Origin: Megamerina dolium
Taxonomy: Eukaryota > Arthropoda > Insecta > Diptera > Megamerinidae
Assembly (NCBI GenBank): GCA_963854835.1
Contig: OY978526.1
Span: forward strand, 91,896,140-91,960,139
Direction of reading: 5' to 3'
DNA length: 64,000 nt
The first letter of the stretch is position 1, and every line of letters starts with the position of its first letter. A model generated the notes under the pieces. The model saw nothing but the letters and a program-made list of their open reading frames with translations, had not been told where the DNA came from and did no database searches. Made by a program: the position numbers and the translations under genes. Shown here in pieces: positions 49,396 to 61,135 of this stretch.

Positions 49396-52300
49396 TCAGA
49401 CAAAACAAAAGCGCGCAACATGGTATTAGGTATCTACGAAAAAATAACTTGATTGTCACTTACAACAAACGTCGTAGCGTAGCGCAATGTTAAAATTGGA
49501 TATTGATTACGCATTGAGTGTGGCGTATTTCGGTAGAGTTCATACAAAATGTATGGGCATGAGCTATTTGACAGGAACGACACGATACGCGCTTTTGTTT
49601 AGGTTGATCTTTTACACTCCATTAAACGACAGGGTAAAAGTGTTGCACTGTTACATTTATCATTACAATTTTCCGTGGTTTTGTAAATAGGCATGCGATG
49701 TATCACAGCGAGTGCTCTCGACTTTGAATAGCAGTAACGCCTCGCATCTAGCACTATTGTTACAAGAGCGAAAACGCATGCAATCTCCGAATGGTAAATG
49801 AGCTCGAATTCGATAGTTTTCTTTGAGTAATTGCAGTAAAAACGATAGTTTTCGATATCATAAACGAAATATTGGTCGAGTGGGTATCAATAACTTGAAT
49901 TCATTTTGTATTGTAAACAGCCAGCATTCTATGTTATACAAATCAACTGATAAGTAATTTGCTGTGGGAGAACATAATGGACATGCGCTTGTCATAACCT
50001 GATTGTACTAAAACCATGGTCAGAGCTCATACTTACACAATTCAATTCATTTGTGCGTGTGTGTGTGTCCGTGTGAGCATATGAAATACTACACTGGGAG
50101 AATAGGTATAAAAATAAAGAAAGTTGTTTGAAATACATAAAACAATATTAAGTGTTAATATTGCAATAAGGTAAAGGTAGCTCACTTAAGCCAACTTAGC
50201 CCCATTGTAATGGTTACCATTAACAATCGGATATTATTTATGCACATACGAATGTCATAATTAGCAAGGAAGAAAATTGCATTACTTTGTTCCATTTTTG
50301 GATTAACCTTAGAATTTTTTGTGTTAATATTTTTACATTTGAACTTCAAAATTTAGGGATTTTTTAAAGAAATATACGGTAGCACAAAATGCATGTTTTC
50401 TATTGAACGTCAAATAGTTAAAATGGTTCACAAGAAGAGCGACTACTTGTTTATTTGTATCATGATAGCTGGTCAAATTTTTCACATTCCATCTTCCAAT
50501 CTTCAAACTAAAGAATGCTAAATTTTTATTAAACATATTTTTTTTTTTTCATATGAGAAGAAAATCCTCCATAATATCCTTTAAATAGATAAACATTGTA
50601 TGATTTGAGAAAATTTCAAAGTACTGCGCATACGCAATTCTCATATATTTTATGTAAATATAACATTTAAGACAGAGCGTCGCCATCAACCATGTATCCA
50701 AAACGTAATGTGAAAATTGCAAGCTATATTGGCCTGCAATATTCGATGTGAATAAGAAGATGCTCATTTCATCATTTTATCATCATAATCATCACTGTTT
50801 CATCAGACGAAAATTAATTGAATTGGCAACTCTAGTAAACATATAACTGCCATAGACAAAGTCTACAGTAATCGTTTTCAGCTATTTTCACAAAAATTTG
50901 AATTAATTGAAATTGAAGCGTAGCATTTTTTAGTCGTAAATGGTCTGGTATAACTTAAGAGTATTCTAATTTCAACAGGATTCACATATACTACTATTCT
51001 GTCACAAAAAAAAAAAAAAAAAAAAAAAATCAATATGAAATGCAAAACGTAGAAATTCTTCTCTGTACTTCACTCATATTCGTGTCACCATGTTATCATG
51101 GAGAGAGCAAATTTGAGAGAACTACTTCTTATAATTGATAAATAACCACGATAGCACAATAGCACAAGGCTGCATTTACTTTAGATGTGAAATGAACACA
51201 AAGCTTGTATTTAATCACAGCACACATTCATTGTACAATCAGAAAACACTTTACCGAACGCAATTTAGGAGGGACCTGTGTAAAAATCGTATCATATCGC
51301 AATTGCGTCGTGTTGAACACATGTACAGAATTCTCGTACATTGTAATTTTGCATTTTACCGAAAAATTTTTCTGGTGGATGTGGAGCGGACGTTTTACTT
51401 TTTTCATTTTAATAATATAATTTTGTAATAAAAAAAGAAATTAGAGCAGATCTATTTTTTTTTTTCTTCAATTTATTAAATTTTCTGTCAGTTGTCATTT
51501 CTGCGTGCTGCGTATTGTGCGTATGAGTGATGTGTATGTATTTTGTATTTTACATTAGTAAAAAGTGCAAGCATGATGGTTAAAAGAATAATGAAAATTT
51601 ATTCGTGAAAAGTGACGGAACAACGTAATAATTAAAGCAAAACAAAGAGAGAGAGAGAGAGAAAGAGTAGTAATGTTTAGAAGGAAATAAAAATCGCACA
51701 ACACAAATTTAAATCGGAAACCGGATGTAGGAAGTTCGTGTAACGTCTGCAAAGAAAAAATTAAAATATTAATACAATTATGAAATGAAAAAAAAAAGAA
51801 ATTGAATATGTGAGAATTATTGAAAAAGAAAAAAAGCATATAAAATTATCATTTTAGAAGCTTGTAATTGCAATTGCAAGTGTATGTATATGTGTGTTTA
51901 TTTTTGAGATTCCATTTTTTGAATTACCCTTCGCAGAAAGTCTGAAGAACTGAAAAAATATAAAATATAAAAATAATATTAACATTAATAATTACAAAAT
52001 GGCAGTTAATCATCAAAACGTATGAACTAAGGAAATATACCATCCATTGCAATAGCTATTGTGAAGTTGCCATAAAAATAGAAAGTATAATGTGGTGGTG
52101 TTTCTAAGCAACCAAACTACAACAAGAGCATATTGAGAAAAATAGCACAGGCTTGCTATAATAAAAGGTAGGATATTGTTAATAATTTTTTAAATACTGT
52201 ATGTGCCCCATGACCATAAAAAGGATACCAATGTACAAAATATATTTTTCTAAATATTGGATTTATTAGCGCGTTAGAGGAAACATAGAAACTTTAATAA

Positions 52301-52644
52301 TATTGCGTTCCAAACATATGAAAAAACTGAAGACTTTAAAAAATATTTATTAGAATATATACCTACTTACAGCTAAAGACTCTTATTACTCCAAATTCCT
52401 CACGCATGCGCAAATTGGGAAAATAATGAGTGCAATAATTCATTTATCTTAACTTTTTTTTTAATGATAAAGAAAAGTTACATATTTTATGCTTAATCTC
52501 AATAGTATTGAAGTGACGTTTTGGCATTGTTATAATATAAATTTAACCCAAAAAAACGTGCTTTTCAATTCGAGTTGTACATATTAAAAAATCTTGTAAA
52601 ATATTCACTTAAAAAAAGTCGAAAACTTTTATAGCAGACATCAG
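49396..52644. other. Gene-poor AT-rich region
   Basis: No coding sequence, RNA gene or element termini were recognised in over 3 kb. It contains a 24-nt A run near 51007, a (GA)n tract at 51646-51661, GT repeats at 50057-50070 and T runs. Short frames lack family resemblance. It could be intron or upstream region of a gene outside the window. Confidence 0.5.
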
Positions 52645-52715
52645 CTGGTGAGTTAACGAGTAACGAAATAATTATCTGGCTTGTCACCTCGGTAGAGTGT
52701 TACTCGTTATTCATG
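52645..52715. repeat. Dispersed repeat related to 36836-36905
   Basis: GAGTAACGAAATAATTATCT, then CTCGGTAGAGTGTTACTCGT, is the inverse-related copy of the block upstream of AP-1 mu. Confidence 0.5.
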
Positions 52716-52934
52716 TTATTCGGCAATTGTACAATAACAAAGTGAACATAAAATATTAACAAGTTACGAAGTAACGAGTTTTGTACAAATACCGCGAATT
52801 TTTAGAAATCTATTAAAACGCAATCCCTTAAATGGTTCGAATATAAAATAAATGGACTTGGCCATTTTTCAAATAAACAGTTCACCTAGATATTTATCAT
52901 AACCACCTACCATGACACACTTAAGCGTTTCCCA

Positions 52935-53076
52935 AGAATGGATGGGTCTAAGTCCCGGAAGCACTCGACCACGTGGTCGATCAAGGTCCATTCAACTCAG
53001 CAGAATACGCAAATGCTTTGTACGGGAACAAGCAAAGCATTTCCGTATATTTGCTTCTACAACAACAACAACACAC
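52935..53076 (-). repeat. Dispersed repeat headed by GTTGTT, copy 2
   Basis: It shares GGTCCATTCAACTCAGCAGA, TCCCGGAAGCACTCGACCA and terminal ACAACAACAACA with 30420-30545. It directly abuts the SINE copy that follows. Confidence 0.65.
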
Positions 53077-53082
53077 TTAAGC

Positions 53083-53399
53083 GCCAGAAAGGTCCTTTGT
53101 GATACCACCGAGCTTCTCTTCCACTACTGATGTACGTGTTAAATTTTTGAGCAGTATTGGAAGGAACCTACTTATTTTAGCCGGTTTCTAACGGCAGAAC
53201 CCTTGTGGCAGTACTTCTTTGAACTTTGTAATAGAGCTCTTTGAAGAGCTTTTCATGGGAAAGGGTTAATGCCGGAAGGATTGCCAATTGCTTGTCGATA
53301 GGTGAGTACCGTTCGAAAAAAAAAATATTTTCGATATTAAAAATGCCACGGTCGGGGATTGAACCCACGGCCTACTGATCAGAAAGCCAACGTACTCTT
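53083..53399 (-). mobile_element. tRNA-derived SINE, nearly full-length copy, minus strand
   Basis: On the minus strand it carries GTGGGTTCAATCCCCGACCG (B-box) just inside its 5' end, then the TTCGAACGGTACTCACC-like body, GGCAATCCTTCCGGCATTAA, and the tail CTCGGTGGTATCACAAAGGA. It matches 57097-57460 throughout, but the A-box portion is lost and the AACCT tail is missing. Confidence 0.82.
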
Positions 53400-53599
53400 C
53401 TTCGAGTGTTTCAGTTTCATAAAGAAACCTTAGCCGTTATTTCAAAAATTTTGCAAAATACTTCATTAGAATTTTTGAGGGGCTTACTTATAAGTAAAGC
53501 CTCTTTTAAAAAGTACATTGTACATTGTTTGCAGAGTAATTTTCGCAGAGCAGCCGAAATGACGGTATCACAATGCAATGAAATTTGCCGGTCGTGCTG

Positions 53600-54270
53600 A
53601 GGTGCAGCACCATAATCGGCGCAAATACGCGAGCAGTTAATATAGCGTAGTATCTCCCTTAGTCTCGTCGAATGGGTCTTACGGCAAACGAAGGCAAGAC
53701 GAAGTACCAAGTGTCACCCAACTACACATCACTGTTGACAATTACACTTTCGGCATAGTAGAGGACTTTGTCTATCTTGGAGTTAGCATTAACACTGTCA
53801 GTTAACATGCCGTGAGGATCACTTTTGCGACTTTGGGTTAAGTAAGGTATTCGGAAGTCAAACTCTATCTCGAAAACAAAAACTACACTCTAAAAGTCTC
53901 TCGTGATGCCAGTTTTTATATATTGCACAGAAGCTTGGAGAGTTTGCACCTCGGATGAGAGAATGCTGGTAGTTTTTGAGAGAAAAGTCCGACGCCACAT
54001 CTGTGGACCTATTTACATTAGTAGCGAGTACCGAGTAAGGTACCATCATGAGCTGCGTGCTATACATAGTTAAGCGTTGGTAGTTTTCGAGAGAAAAATC
54101 CGACTCCACATCTATGGATCTATTTCCATTAGTAGCGAGTACCGAGTAAGGTAGAACCATGAGCTGTATGCCGACATATGTAGTCCTTTGACAGAAATTA
54201 TCGCCTGAAGAACCCTTTAATGTTACCAACATAATACCAGCATATTTGGCTTCAAAACTGGTGCCTTTAA
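53600..54270 (+). mobile_element. LINE (RTE-like) RT C-terminal fragment with an internal 111-bp duplication
   Basis: The plus strand reads LTANEGKTKYQVSP, then in other frames EDFVYLGVSIN, SLVMPVFIYCTEAWRVCTSD and ERKVRRHICGPIYISSEYRV. This is the end of the reverse transcriptase and the following conserved region of RTE-like LINEs. The segment GGTAGTTTTTGAGAGAAAAG at 53968 is repeated with changes at 54079 (period 111). It is full of stops. Confidence 0.72.
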
Positions 54271-54779
54271 TTTGTCGTCTGTGCTGAAAAATATATTTAT
54301 TTCGTTGGTTTACATGTTTCGTCGCACGCAAACCCTCACATTCCGACAGCATTCTCAAATGTATGTATGTCTGTACATTCTATCTATCTGTAGTAAATAT
54401 TTCTACTACTGCAACCATACACAAAATTGTGTGTATAAAAAACATATATATGGGGGTAGAAAAATCAAAAATGAAAAGCAAGTATGTGTACCACACATCC
54501 ATCCGCACATAAGAATGACACTCGTATACATACGTCTATAAACAATGCCATTTAATGTGTATTTGCGAGAGAGTAACATAGATTTGGGAGCAGGAACTTG
54601 TAAGGCTGTAGAATCGCACACTAACACCAACGGCTCATCATACTTATTTCTGCGGCAACAAGGAATAACAGTTAAAATTGATTTTATGAATTGCACAGCA
54701 AAGGGTCTTTAAATTTGTCAGTGAAAACGAAAATTGATAATTTTCCTGATATCGACAGTATCAAAAATAGTAATGCGGT
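54271..54779. other. Intergenic, no feature
   Basis: No recognisable element or gene between the two LINE fragments. Confidence 0.4.
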
Positions 54780-55310
54780 TTCTTTATTATTATTATTTTT
54801 AGAGGGTTGTATTGCACTGCGACCCTAGATCTATTGTGCACCCCATCATGGTATAAGTATTTCTCTAAGTCCAGCATCCATAAGGAAGTTTAGTATAGAT
54901 CCTACTTCAGCAGATTTTCCGGTATTATAAATTCCCCGAAGTGCTGGGCACGTTCCCAACACATGTTTTGCAGTTTCATTCTCCTCCCTGCAATGTCGGC
55001 AGATTTCATCCGAGAAGATTCCCAGTTTCGTTAGATGATAATTCAGCCTGCAGTGTCCTGTCAATAATCCCGTGATGATTCTTATATTATTCTTGTTTAA
55101 ACTGATACATTCCTCAAGTCGTTTTAGGTTATAGGTTCCTGAAAGTCTCTTGGATTGGGACAATCCTGGTAGGTTTTCCCAGTATGATTGTTTTTCTGAT
55201 TCTTCACTCCTTTTAATGAGCATGGATAAAGCTCCTTTGCCCAGACCACAGAAGGATTCTGGTTTCTTTACTCACCAAACACTTTCTAAAAACTCAATTT
55301 CTTCCTAAAT
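54780..55310 (-). mobile_element. LINE ORF2 C-terminus (I/R1/LOA-type) with zinc knuckle
   Basis: The minus-strand frame 55223-54846 reads NNIRIITGLLTGHCRLNYHL, TKLGIFSDEICRHCREENET and AKHVLGTCPALRGIYN. It is the post-RNase-H tail of a LINE ORF2 protein with a C-x2-C...H...C knuckle. It stays open for 125 codons, and upstream PESFCGLGKGAL extends the match to about 55300. It is 5' truncated. Confidence 0.75.
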
Positions 55311-56184
55311 CGACTTTATCGGTTATACCTAATTGCCATGGCCTCACTTCTACATACAGCATTACGTGCATTTCTCTACTCCTTCCGCAAGCGATTTTAT
55401 ATATTTTTATGCAAAACAGTGGTAAACGGAGTATGCCACTATATAAAAGAAGGGAGTTTTTCCATTATTTAATTAACTAAATACATTATGCTTTCGTTTC
55501 TTTTAGCTTCTTTCATCACAAAGTGCTCGTTATACTGCTTAATACCGCAGATTTTTCGTGTTATGGATATTTTATTGATAAAAACTGAAAGTCAAATCAA
55601 TCAAATCAAAAAACCTTTTTACTTTAGAGTATAAACATTTAAAATAACATAAATACATAATTTAATCACACAGAACACAAAATACTAAGGTTGCGCTTAT
55701 CTTTTACCGCTATTCGATTCTCAGTGAATTTGACAGAATCAGCTGTTTGTGTGACGTAATAGTAGTCCCATCGTTTACAAGAATTATAGAAAGATATTAA
55801 AATTATAATTTTACATTTTGTGTTCTCACTGTAGTTAGAATAGTTAAAATGAATTGAAATATGTACATTCGCTTCATTTGTACAAACATGTGTAAGTAAA
55901 AATTGATATGAAAACAATTTTTGGCATTGTTTACATATTTTCTTTTCTATTTGTTCGCCATTTTGTAGTTTTCTCTTGCAGTTGAACTACTATTACGTCA
56001 CAACTAGAAAAATCCTCTCTGATGGGCTCAATTTTCTCTTCTATCATTCTTGATTCAATGGGTAAACATGGTTATATATGTACTGATATATAATAGGTTT
56101 GTTCGCGTCCTCGAACAGGAAAGCGTTCGAGTACTCGATTTATGTGACAGAGAATCAAAAAGCGTAAGAATAAAATTTAATATA
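55311..56184. other. Intergenic AT-rich DNA
   Basis: No gene or element termini recognised. Confidence 0.45.
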
Positions 56185-56400
56185 ATAAAATTTAAATGAT
56201 AGTAAAATTTTTGCCATCACATTCCATCACCTATAGAAAAATAAAATCGAGCTGTCAATTACATACTGTGACTGTCAATTTGCAAGTTTCTGATAAGTTT
56301 CCGTTCGCTTACTTTCTGTATATTTTCTCACATTGAGAGTACAATTTGTTTTTATTCTCTTAACGACAAAAAGTGATGGAAATGTGAACTTTAAGAAGTG
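56185..56400. repeat. Interior relic of the AGACGGCAG MITE family
   Basis: AAATCGAGCTGTCAATTACA, GTGACTGTCAATTTGCAAGT, TTCTGATAAGTTTCCGTTCG and TCTCACATTGAGAGT are similar to 28460-28560. The ends are not visible. Confidence 0.55.
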
Positions 56401-57537
56401 CTTTACTGAATTCAGTAACACCAGAAATCGTCAATAAAATCAATTGAATGATATTGGACGAATGGACATAGAAAGTTTCATGAGCTGGTTGAGGCTGTAG
56501 AACCCTTAACTGAGCTGATACATGGCATTTTACATGAAATTTTAAATATAAAAAAGCTATCCGCAAGATGGCTGTAGCGTTCGCTCAGAATTATCAACCT
56601 CCAACGTAATCGTGTGACCACTTCAAAGAAATGTTTGGTGATGTTCAACTGCAATCCGAATGAGCTTTTAATCTGTTTCGTAACCGTGGACAAAATATGG
56701 ATCGATCACAACACATCAGAGAGCAAGAAACAGTCAAAGCAGTGAACACATCCGGGTGAACATACACCAAAAAAAAAGGCCAAGGGGGATTTGTCGACCA
56801 ACAAGGTTGTGGCGACAGTTTTTTTGAGGATGCATATGGTGCCCTTTACATCGATTACCTTGGAAAGGGTAAATTATTACCGGCGAATATTATTCACAGA
56901 TGTTGGACAGATTCGGCGGTGATTTGAAGCAAAATCTACCTCATCCATAATATTCTACCCCGGTGACTATTTCCTGTTTCCAAACGTAAAGTAAATGGCT
57001 TTGCGGTAAGAGATATGAGTCGTATGCAGAGGTCATCGATGCAGCAAACGCCTATTTGGAAGAACATGAGAAAATTTAATACTTATTATTTGAAAGTGGG
57101 TGCCGTAGCTCAATCCGGTTGCCGGGTTCAATCCCCGGCTGAAGCATAACAAAATGTGATATCAAAAAGAGTTCTATTTCGAACGGTACCCACCTGGCCG
57201 CAAGAATTGGCAATTTTTCCGGCAGTAACAATTTGCCAAAAATGCTTCTTAAAAGAGCTCTGTGACAAAACTAAGTTAAAGTGTTGTCACAAGGGTTCTG
57301 CCGTTCGGAGGCGGCTAGTATAGGTAGGTCCCTTCTAATGCTGTCCAAATGTAACACGCACAACAGTATTGGAAGGAAAGCTCGGTGGTATCACAAAGGG
57401 CCTTTCTGGTCTAAGTGTGTCCTCTCAGAGAGAGGGCAGCCACATAACCTAACCTAACCTATTATTTGAAAGAATTAAAATTGGAAAAATACTGTACTAA
57501 ATGTATGAAGCTAAAAGAAGACTATGTTGAAGAATAA
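56401..57537 (+). mobile_element. Old mariner relic interrupted by a SINE
   Basis: Plus-strand pieces include KKLSARWL, VTVDKIWI (first-Asp region), FLFPNVK and, after the SINE, KLEKYCTKCMKLKEDYVEE ending in TAA near 57537. The order and the C-terminal KLKxDY match the mariners at 16391 and 28849, but the copy is more diverged, with many stops and the second-Asp block missing. Confidence 0.7.
57097..57460 (+). mobile_element. tRNA-derived SINE, complete copy with target-site duplication
   Basis: Head TGGGTGCCGTAGCTCAA (A-box region), B-box GGTTCAATCCCCGGC, then a tRNA-unrelated body (TTCGAACGGTACCCACCTGG, GGAGGCGGCTAGTATAGG, AGTATTGGAAGGAAAGCTCG) and a tail TAACCTAACCTAACCT. ATTATTTGAAAG occurs immediately on both sides (57085-57096 and 57461-57472), a 12-bp duplication typical of LINE-mediated insertion. 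It does not code for protein. The ends are defined by the duplication, giving 364 bp. Confidence 0.92.
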
Positions 57538-58048
57538 AACGCTTTTTTGCAAATGCAAAAAATCTTGTTGGTCTTAGCAGCGAAACATGAAGTTTTTTAC
57601 TTCAGCAAAATATTTCGGATCAATAAAAGCCATCCGTTCTTCTCTCTAAAAATCACAAAATAGTACATCAATTTGTTTTTCTATTAAGGGTGAGACTGCT
57701 TAATATACATATGCATATGTCCTCGTTCGTTCTCTTACATTGCTACAAGTGTAAAAAAAGGAATCGAAGTGAAAAAATGTAACCTGAAACTTCACAGCTG
57801 CTACCATCTATACCCATATATGTATATATGTAGCAGCTTATATGTACATAAGTGCCTATAAAAACACAAAAGGTTCAAAGACACTAACACAAATAAATAA
57901 ATGAATGAGAGCAACAATAGTTAAATACTTAAAGAGCGATATGGCATATCCTTGAAGGAAGAGGTAATCCGAAGTGTAGTCGATATATTAAGGTGGAGTG
58001 TTTTTGTATGATGGTTTTTATTTTTAATTTTTTTTTTGGAATTATAAT
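57538..58048. other. Intergenic, no feature
   Basis: AT-rich sequence between mariner remains; nothing recognised. Confidence 0.4.
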
Positions 58049-58158
58049 AGAGGGCGGTCCCAGAACTACACGACCTAACAAAGAAAACAGAACAAATTTG
58101 GGAAAATTTTTCTTTATTCCTCAACATAATTTCCTTTTAGCTCTATACACCTTAATGT
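58049..58158 (-). mobile_element. 3' end fragment of the DD34D mariner family
   Basis: GAGGGCGGTCCCAGAACTAC, CGACCTAACAAAGAAAACAG and CCTTTTAGCTCTATACACCT match the inverse of the 3' end of 28849-30113 (terminal repeat to about 100 bp inside). The rest of the element is absent. Confidence 0.8.
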
Positions 58159-59173
58159 ATATACAAAGAACGAAAAACGAAAAATGTACAAGGTATCGAA
58201 GAAATATAATGCAATGTTACAAATGAAAAGGAAAAAAAAAACACCACAACGATAAAGAGTTCAAGTTAACATAAACCAATGTATGGTAGGAATAATGATA
58301 AATATGCACAATGTGCATTACACATACTGCTGAGTGTACATATGTATGTACATATATATGCACGCATAGGCACACACACACACACATATACATATACATA
58401 TTTGAACGCAGATGCATTACAAAATGTATAATTTTCTTTATACAGCTCCAGCAGTGAAGCAGGATCATCTCTAAAATGTGATATTTCCCGAAAGTGAAAC
58501 AATAGCATAAAAAGTGTATTCTTAAAGTGAAATAGAGTGTATGTAATATGAATAGAATAGAAATTCTGAAAATGAGGCTTATCTATGAGTATATTGAAGA
58601 ACCACGAAAACGAATGGAATTCAGTTTTAATGCTCTCATATAAAACCACCAATAAACAAGATAGTTATGTACACTGTTTTAACAATTTACATTTTTCATG
58701 GTAAGCATTTCCTGTAAAATTATATTCAATTTAGCAAAATTCATACAAAAAAGTGCCTTTGAAATGCAATTTTCTACACTCGTAAGATTAAATTGGTTAA
58801 GATACCTATTGAAAGTCAATATAACCATGCGTAAATAAATAACTGACATATTAAAAATTATATATTTTGATAATTTTTGATAAATATTGATGGTAAGAAA
58901 ATAACAACAACAAAAGTATTTCTTAATGCAGTGTTATTAGATGAAACAACAAGTGAAACAAGTTAAACTCGTACTAAATCTATTTATAAATCGTTGAATG
59001 TGAATCTAAATATAAAAAAGAGTGGAAGAAGTGGAAATTCTTATTCATAAATTTATTTAGAAAAATTATGTTGCCAAATTAGTTTCATCATTCAACATCC
59101 ATCAAGTAGAATAAGAGTAGAAAAATTTGTATGGCTTTATCCTATAACAAAGATATAACATAAATATGTATAA
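58159..59173. other. Intergenic AT-rich DNA with a CA microsatellite
   Basis: (CA)n at about 58371-58385 and (TA/CA) mixes nearby. The frames on the minus strand here follow the repeats and have no recognisable domain. Confidence 0.45.
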
Positions 59174-59663
59174 TGTGGGTGCCATAGCTCAGTGGTTAGT
59201 GTGATGACCTTCTGATCTTTAGATCGTTGGCTCAATATCCGGCTGAAGCACATCTTTACTACCTAAAAGATTTTTCTTTCAATCGGTAAGCAATTTGGCA
59301 ATTTATATGAGAGTAACAATTTGCCATGGAAAAGCTTCTAAAAGAACTCTGTGACAAAGCTCAGAAAAAGTGATGTCACAAGGGATCTGTCAGTTCAAGG
59401 TTTTTACTCAAATCGTTAAAAAAAATTGTTTTATTGAGTTCCATTTTTTACAAGTGAAATAGATCGTTGGCTCAATATCCGGCTGAAGCACATCTTTACT
59501 ACCTAAAAGATTTTTCTTTCAATCGGTAAGCAATTGGCAATTTATATGAGAGTAACAATTTGCCATGGTAAAGCTTCTAAAAGAACTCTGTGACAAAGAT
59601 CAGAAAAAGTGCTGTCACTAGGGATCTGTCAGTTTAATTCAAGGGTTTTACTCAAATCATTAA
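59174..59663 (+). mobile_element. tRNA-derived SINE copy with a 240-bp tandem duplication of its body
   Basis: Head GTGGGTGCCATAGCTCAGTG at about 59175 carries the best A-box in the window (TAGCTCAGTGGTTAGTGT), followed by a decayed B-box (GGCTCAATATCCGGC). From AGATCGTTGGCTCAATATCC at 59221 to about 59430 the sequence is repeated, starting exactly 240 bp later at 59461, with about 95% identity. The 3' tail of the family is missing. Confidence 0.85.
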
Positions 59664-61135
59664 AAAAAATATCGAAATATGCCGCGGATAAGGACTATAA
59701 CTTTAGTTGGCGGCCTCCGCAAACGAAATAATTGCCATGATTTACGGATATGCACCTGGAATATCCGATCTGTCTATAGGGAAGGTGCTTCTATCCAGTT
59801 GGTTGATGTCCTCGGAAAATACGATACTGAAATTATCTCTTGTCAGTTGATATTTATGCTTCATTGCCACGTAAAAAGTTTTTGGCATTAATTGTTTACA
59901 ATCGTAGAATGGGGCGACATCGAAAATCGTATTGTTGTAGTTGGCCTACTAAAATGCAACATGGGAAAAGGTGATATCTTTCGGACGTTGCAACCGCTTG
60001 GGAACACTCGCAATTTTGTGTATCGTGCTGTGAAGTTGTTTGATTATACTGGTGGAGTGCGAGATCGGCAAAGATCCGGGCGTCCGCACATTGTGAGAAC
60101 TCCGAAAGCGATCAAAGCCGCGAAGAAACGAATCGACCGAAAACCGCTGCGAAAACAGAAAATCTTGTCGCGTGAAATGCAAAGTTCTTAAAAATCCATG
60201 TCCATTAAGGTTTAACATTCAGCGCGTATAAGCGACACCTGGACACCTGCTCACGGCTGCATTGGAGGGAAAACGCAAGCGAAAATCGAAAGCGTTACAC
60301 AGCCGATACACTCACAGGCAAATTCTGTTTACTGACGAGAAAATCTTCACCGTAGAAGAATCGTTCAATAAACGGAACGATCGTGTGTATGCTCGGTCAT
60401 CCAGAAAAGCATTCCAACTCATCCCGTGGATCCAAAGAGACCTTTGCTCCAGCTTACAAGGCAAAAACGACTCAACTGTGGCTAAAAACCACATTCCGAA
60501 CTTCATATCAACGGATGATTGACCAGCTGGTAGTCCAGACCTCAACTCGTTGGATTACAAGTTGTGGACCGCATTAGAGGGCATTGCTTGCTCTACTCGA
60601 CAATATTGAGTCGTTGAAGCGAGCCTTTGTCTGTACAGTGGACAATTTCCCCATGCTTGAAGTGCGTCTCGCGATCGATGAGTGGTCGGATCGTGTCAAG
60701 TCGTGCTAGAGGGCAAATGGAAATCATTTCGAATAAGTTTTTCTAAGATTTGTAGCCATTGTATAACCCAATAAAAAGAAAAAAATTTTTTTGTAAATAT
60801 TGATTCGTTTTCATTTGGCATCGATTTTTCTGCGTACCAATATTTATGACTTGACTAGATATATTACAGTTGCCGTGCAGAAAGACTGGCAATTAGGATG
60901 TGAATTTTGGAAGATTGCAACATCTAGTCTCACAGTTAAGACCCGTAAAGAAATTGTTTAACCACAATCCCCAGGGTGAAATTCTTTAACATCAGCCTAC
61001 CATTTGCCCACACTCCGACAGATAAGAAAGACGATGCGACTAAAGCGACTTTCTTTCAGCTCCTCGAATATGCTTATAACAGGTGCCATACTTGGCGATT
61101 TCAATGCAGAATGTGCAACTGTCGGAAAATGCAGC
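59664..61135 (+). mobile_element. LINE (RTE-like) endonuclease 5' region, split by a mariner
   Basis: 59680-59840 encodes MPRIRTITLV and LRICTWNIRSVYREGASIQL, VDVLGKYDTEI, the N-terminal motif of the apurinic-like endonuclease. 60975-61135 encodes FFNISLPFAHTPTDKKDDAT and, in another frame, LGDFNAECATVGK, the next conserved motifs. Between them is the transposon at about 59850-60840. The LINE is truncated after this point. Confidence 0.75.
59850..60840 (+). mobile_element. Mariner-family transposon (DD37-like / rosa-like) inserted in the LINE
   Basis: The plus strand reads LGNTRNFVYRAVKLFDYTGG and RDRQRSGRPHIVRTPKAIKA (helix-turn-helix with GRPR-like motif), ILFTDEKIFTVEESFNKRND with the first catalytic Asp, YARSSRKA, and near 60525 PAGSPDLNSLDYKLW with the last Asp. 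Stops and frameshifts interrupt it and the second-Asp region is poorly preserved. Imperfect ends near 59860 and 60835 can be paired only loosely, so boundaries are approximate. Subfamily naming is tentative. Confidence 0.72.

Noticed and set aside
57100..57150. tRNA-like segments here and at 59178 and 53340
   Set aside because: A- and B-box motifs are present, but the rest does not close a tRNA cloverleaf, and each is the head of a longer SINE. They are not tRNA genes.
58266..58652. 128-codon minus-strand frame
   Set aside because: It spans a CA/TA microsatellite and has no conserved sequence or splice context.
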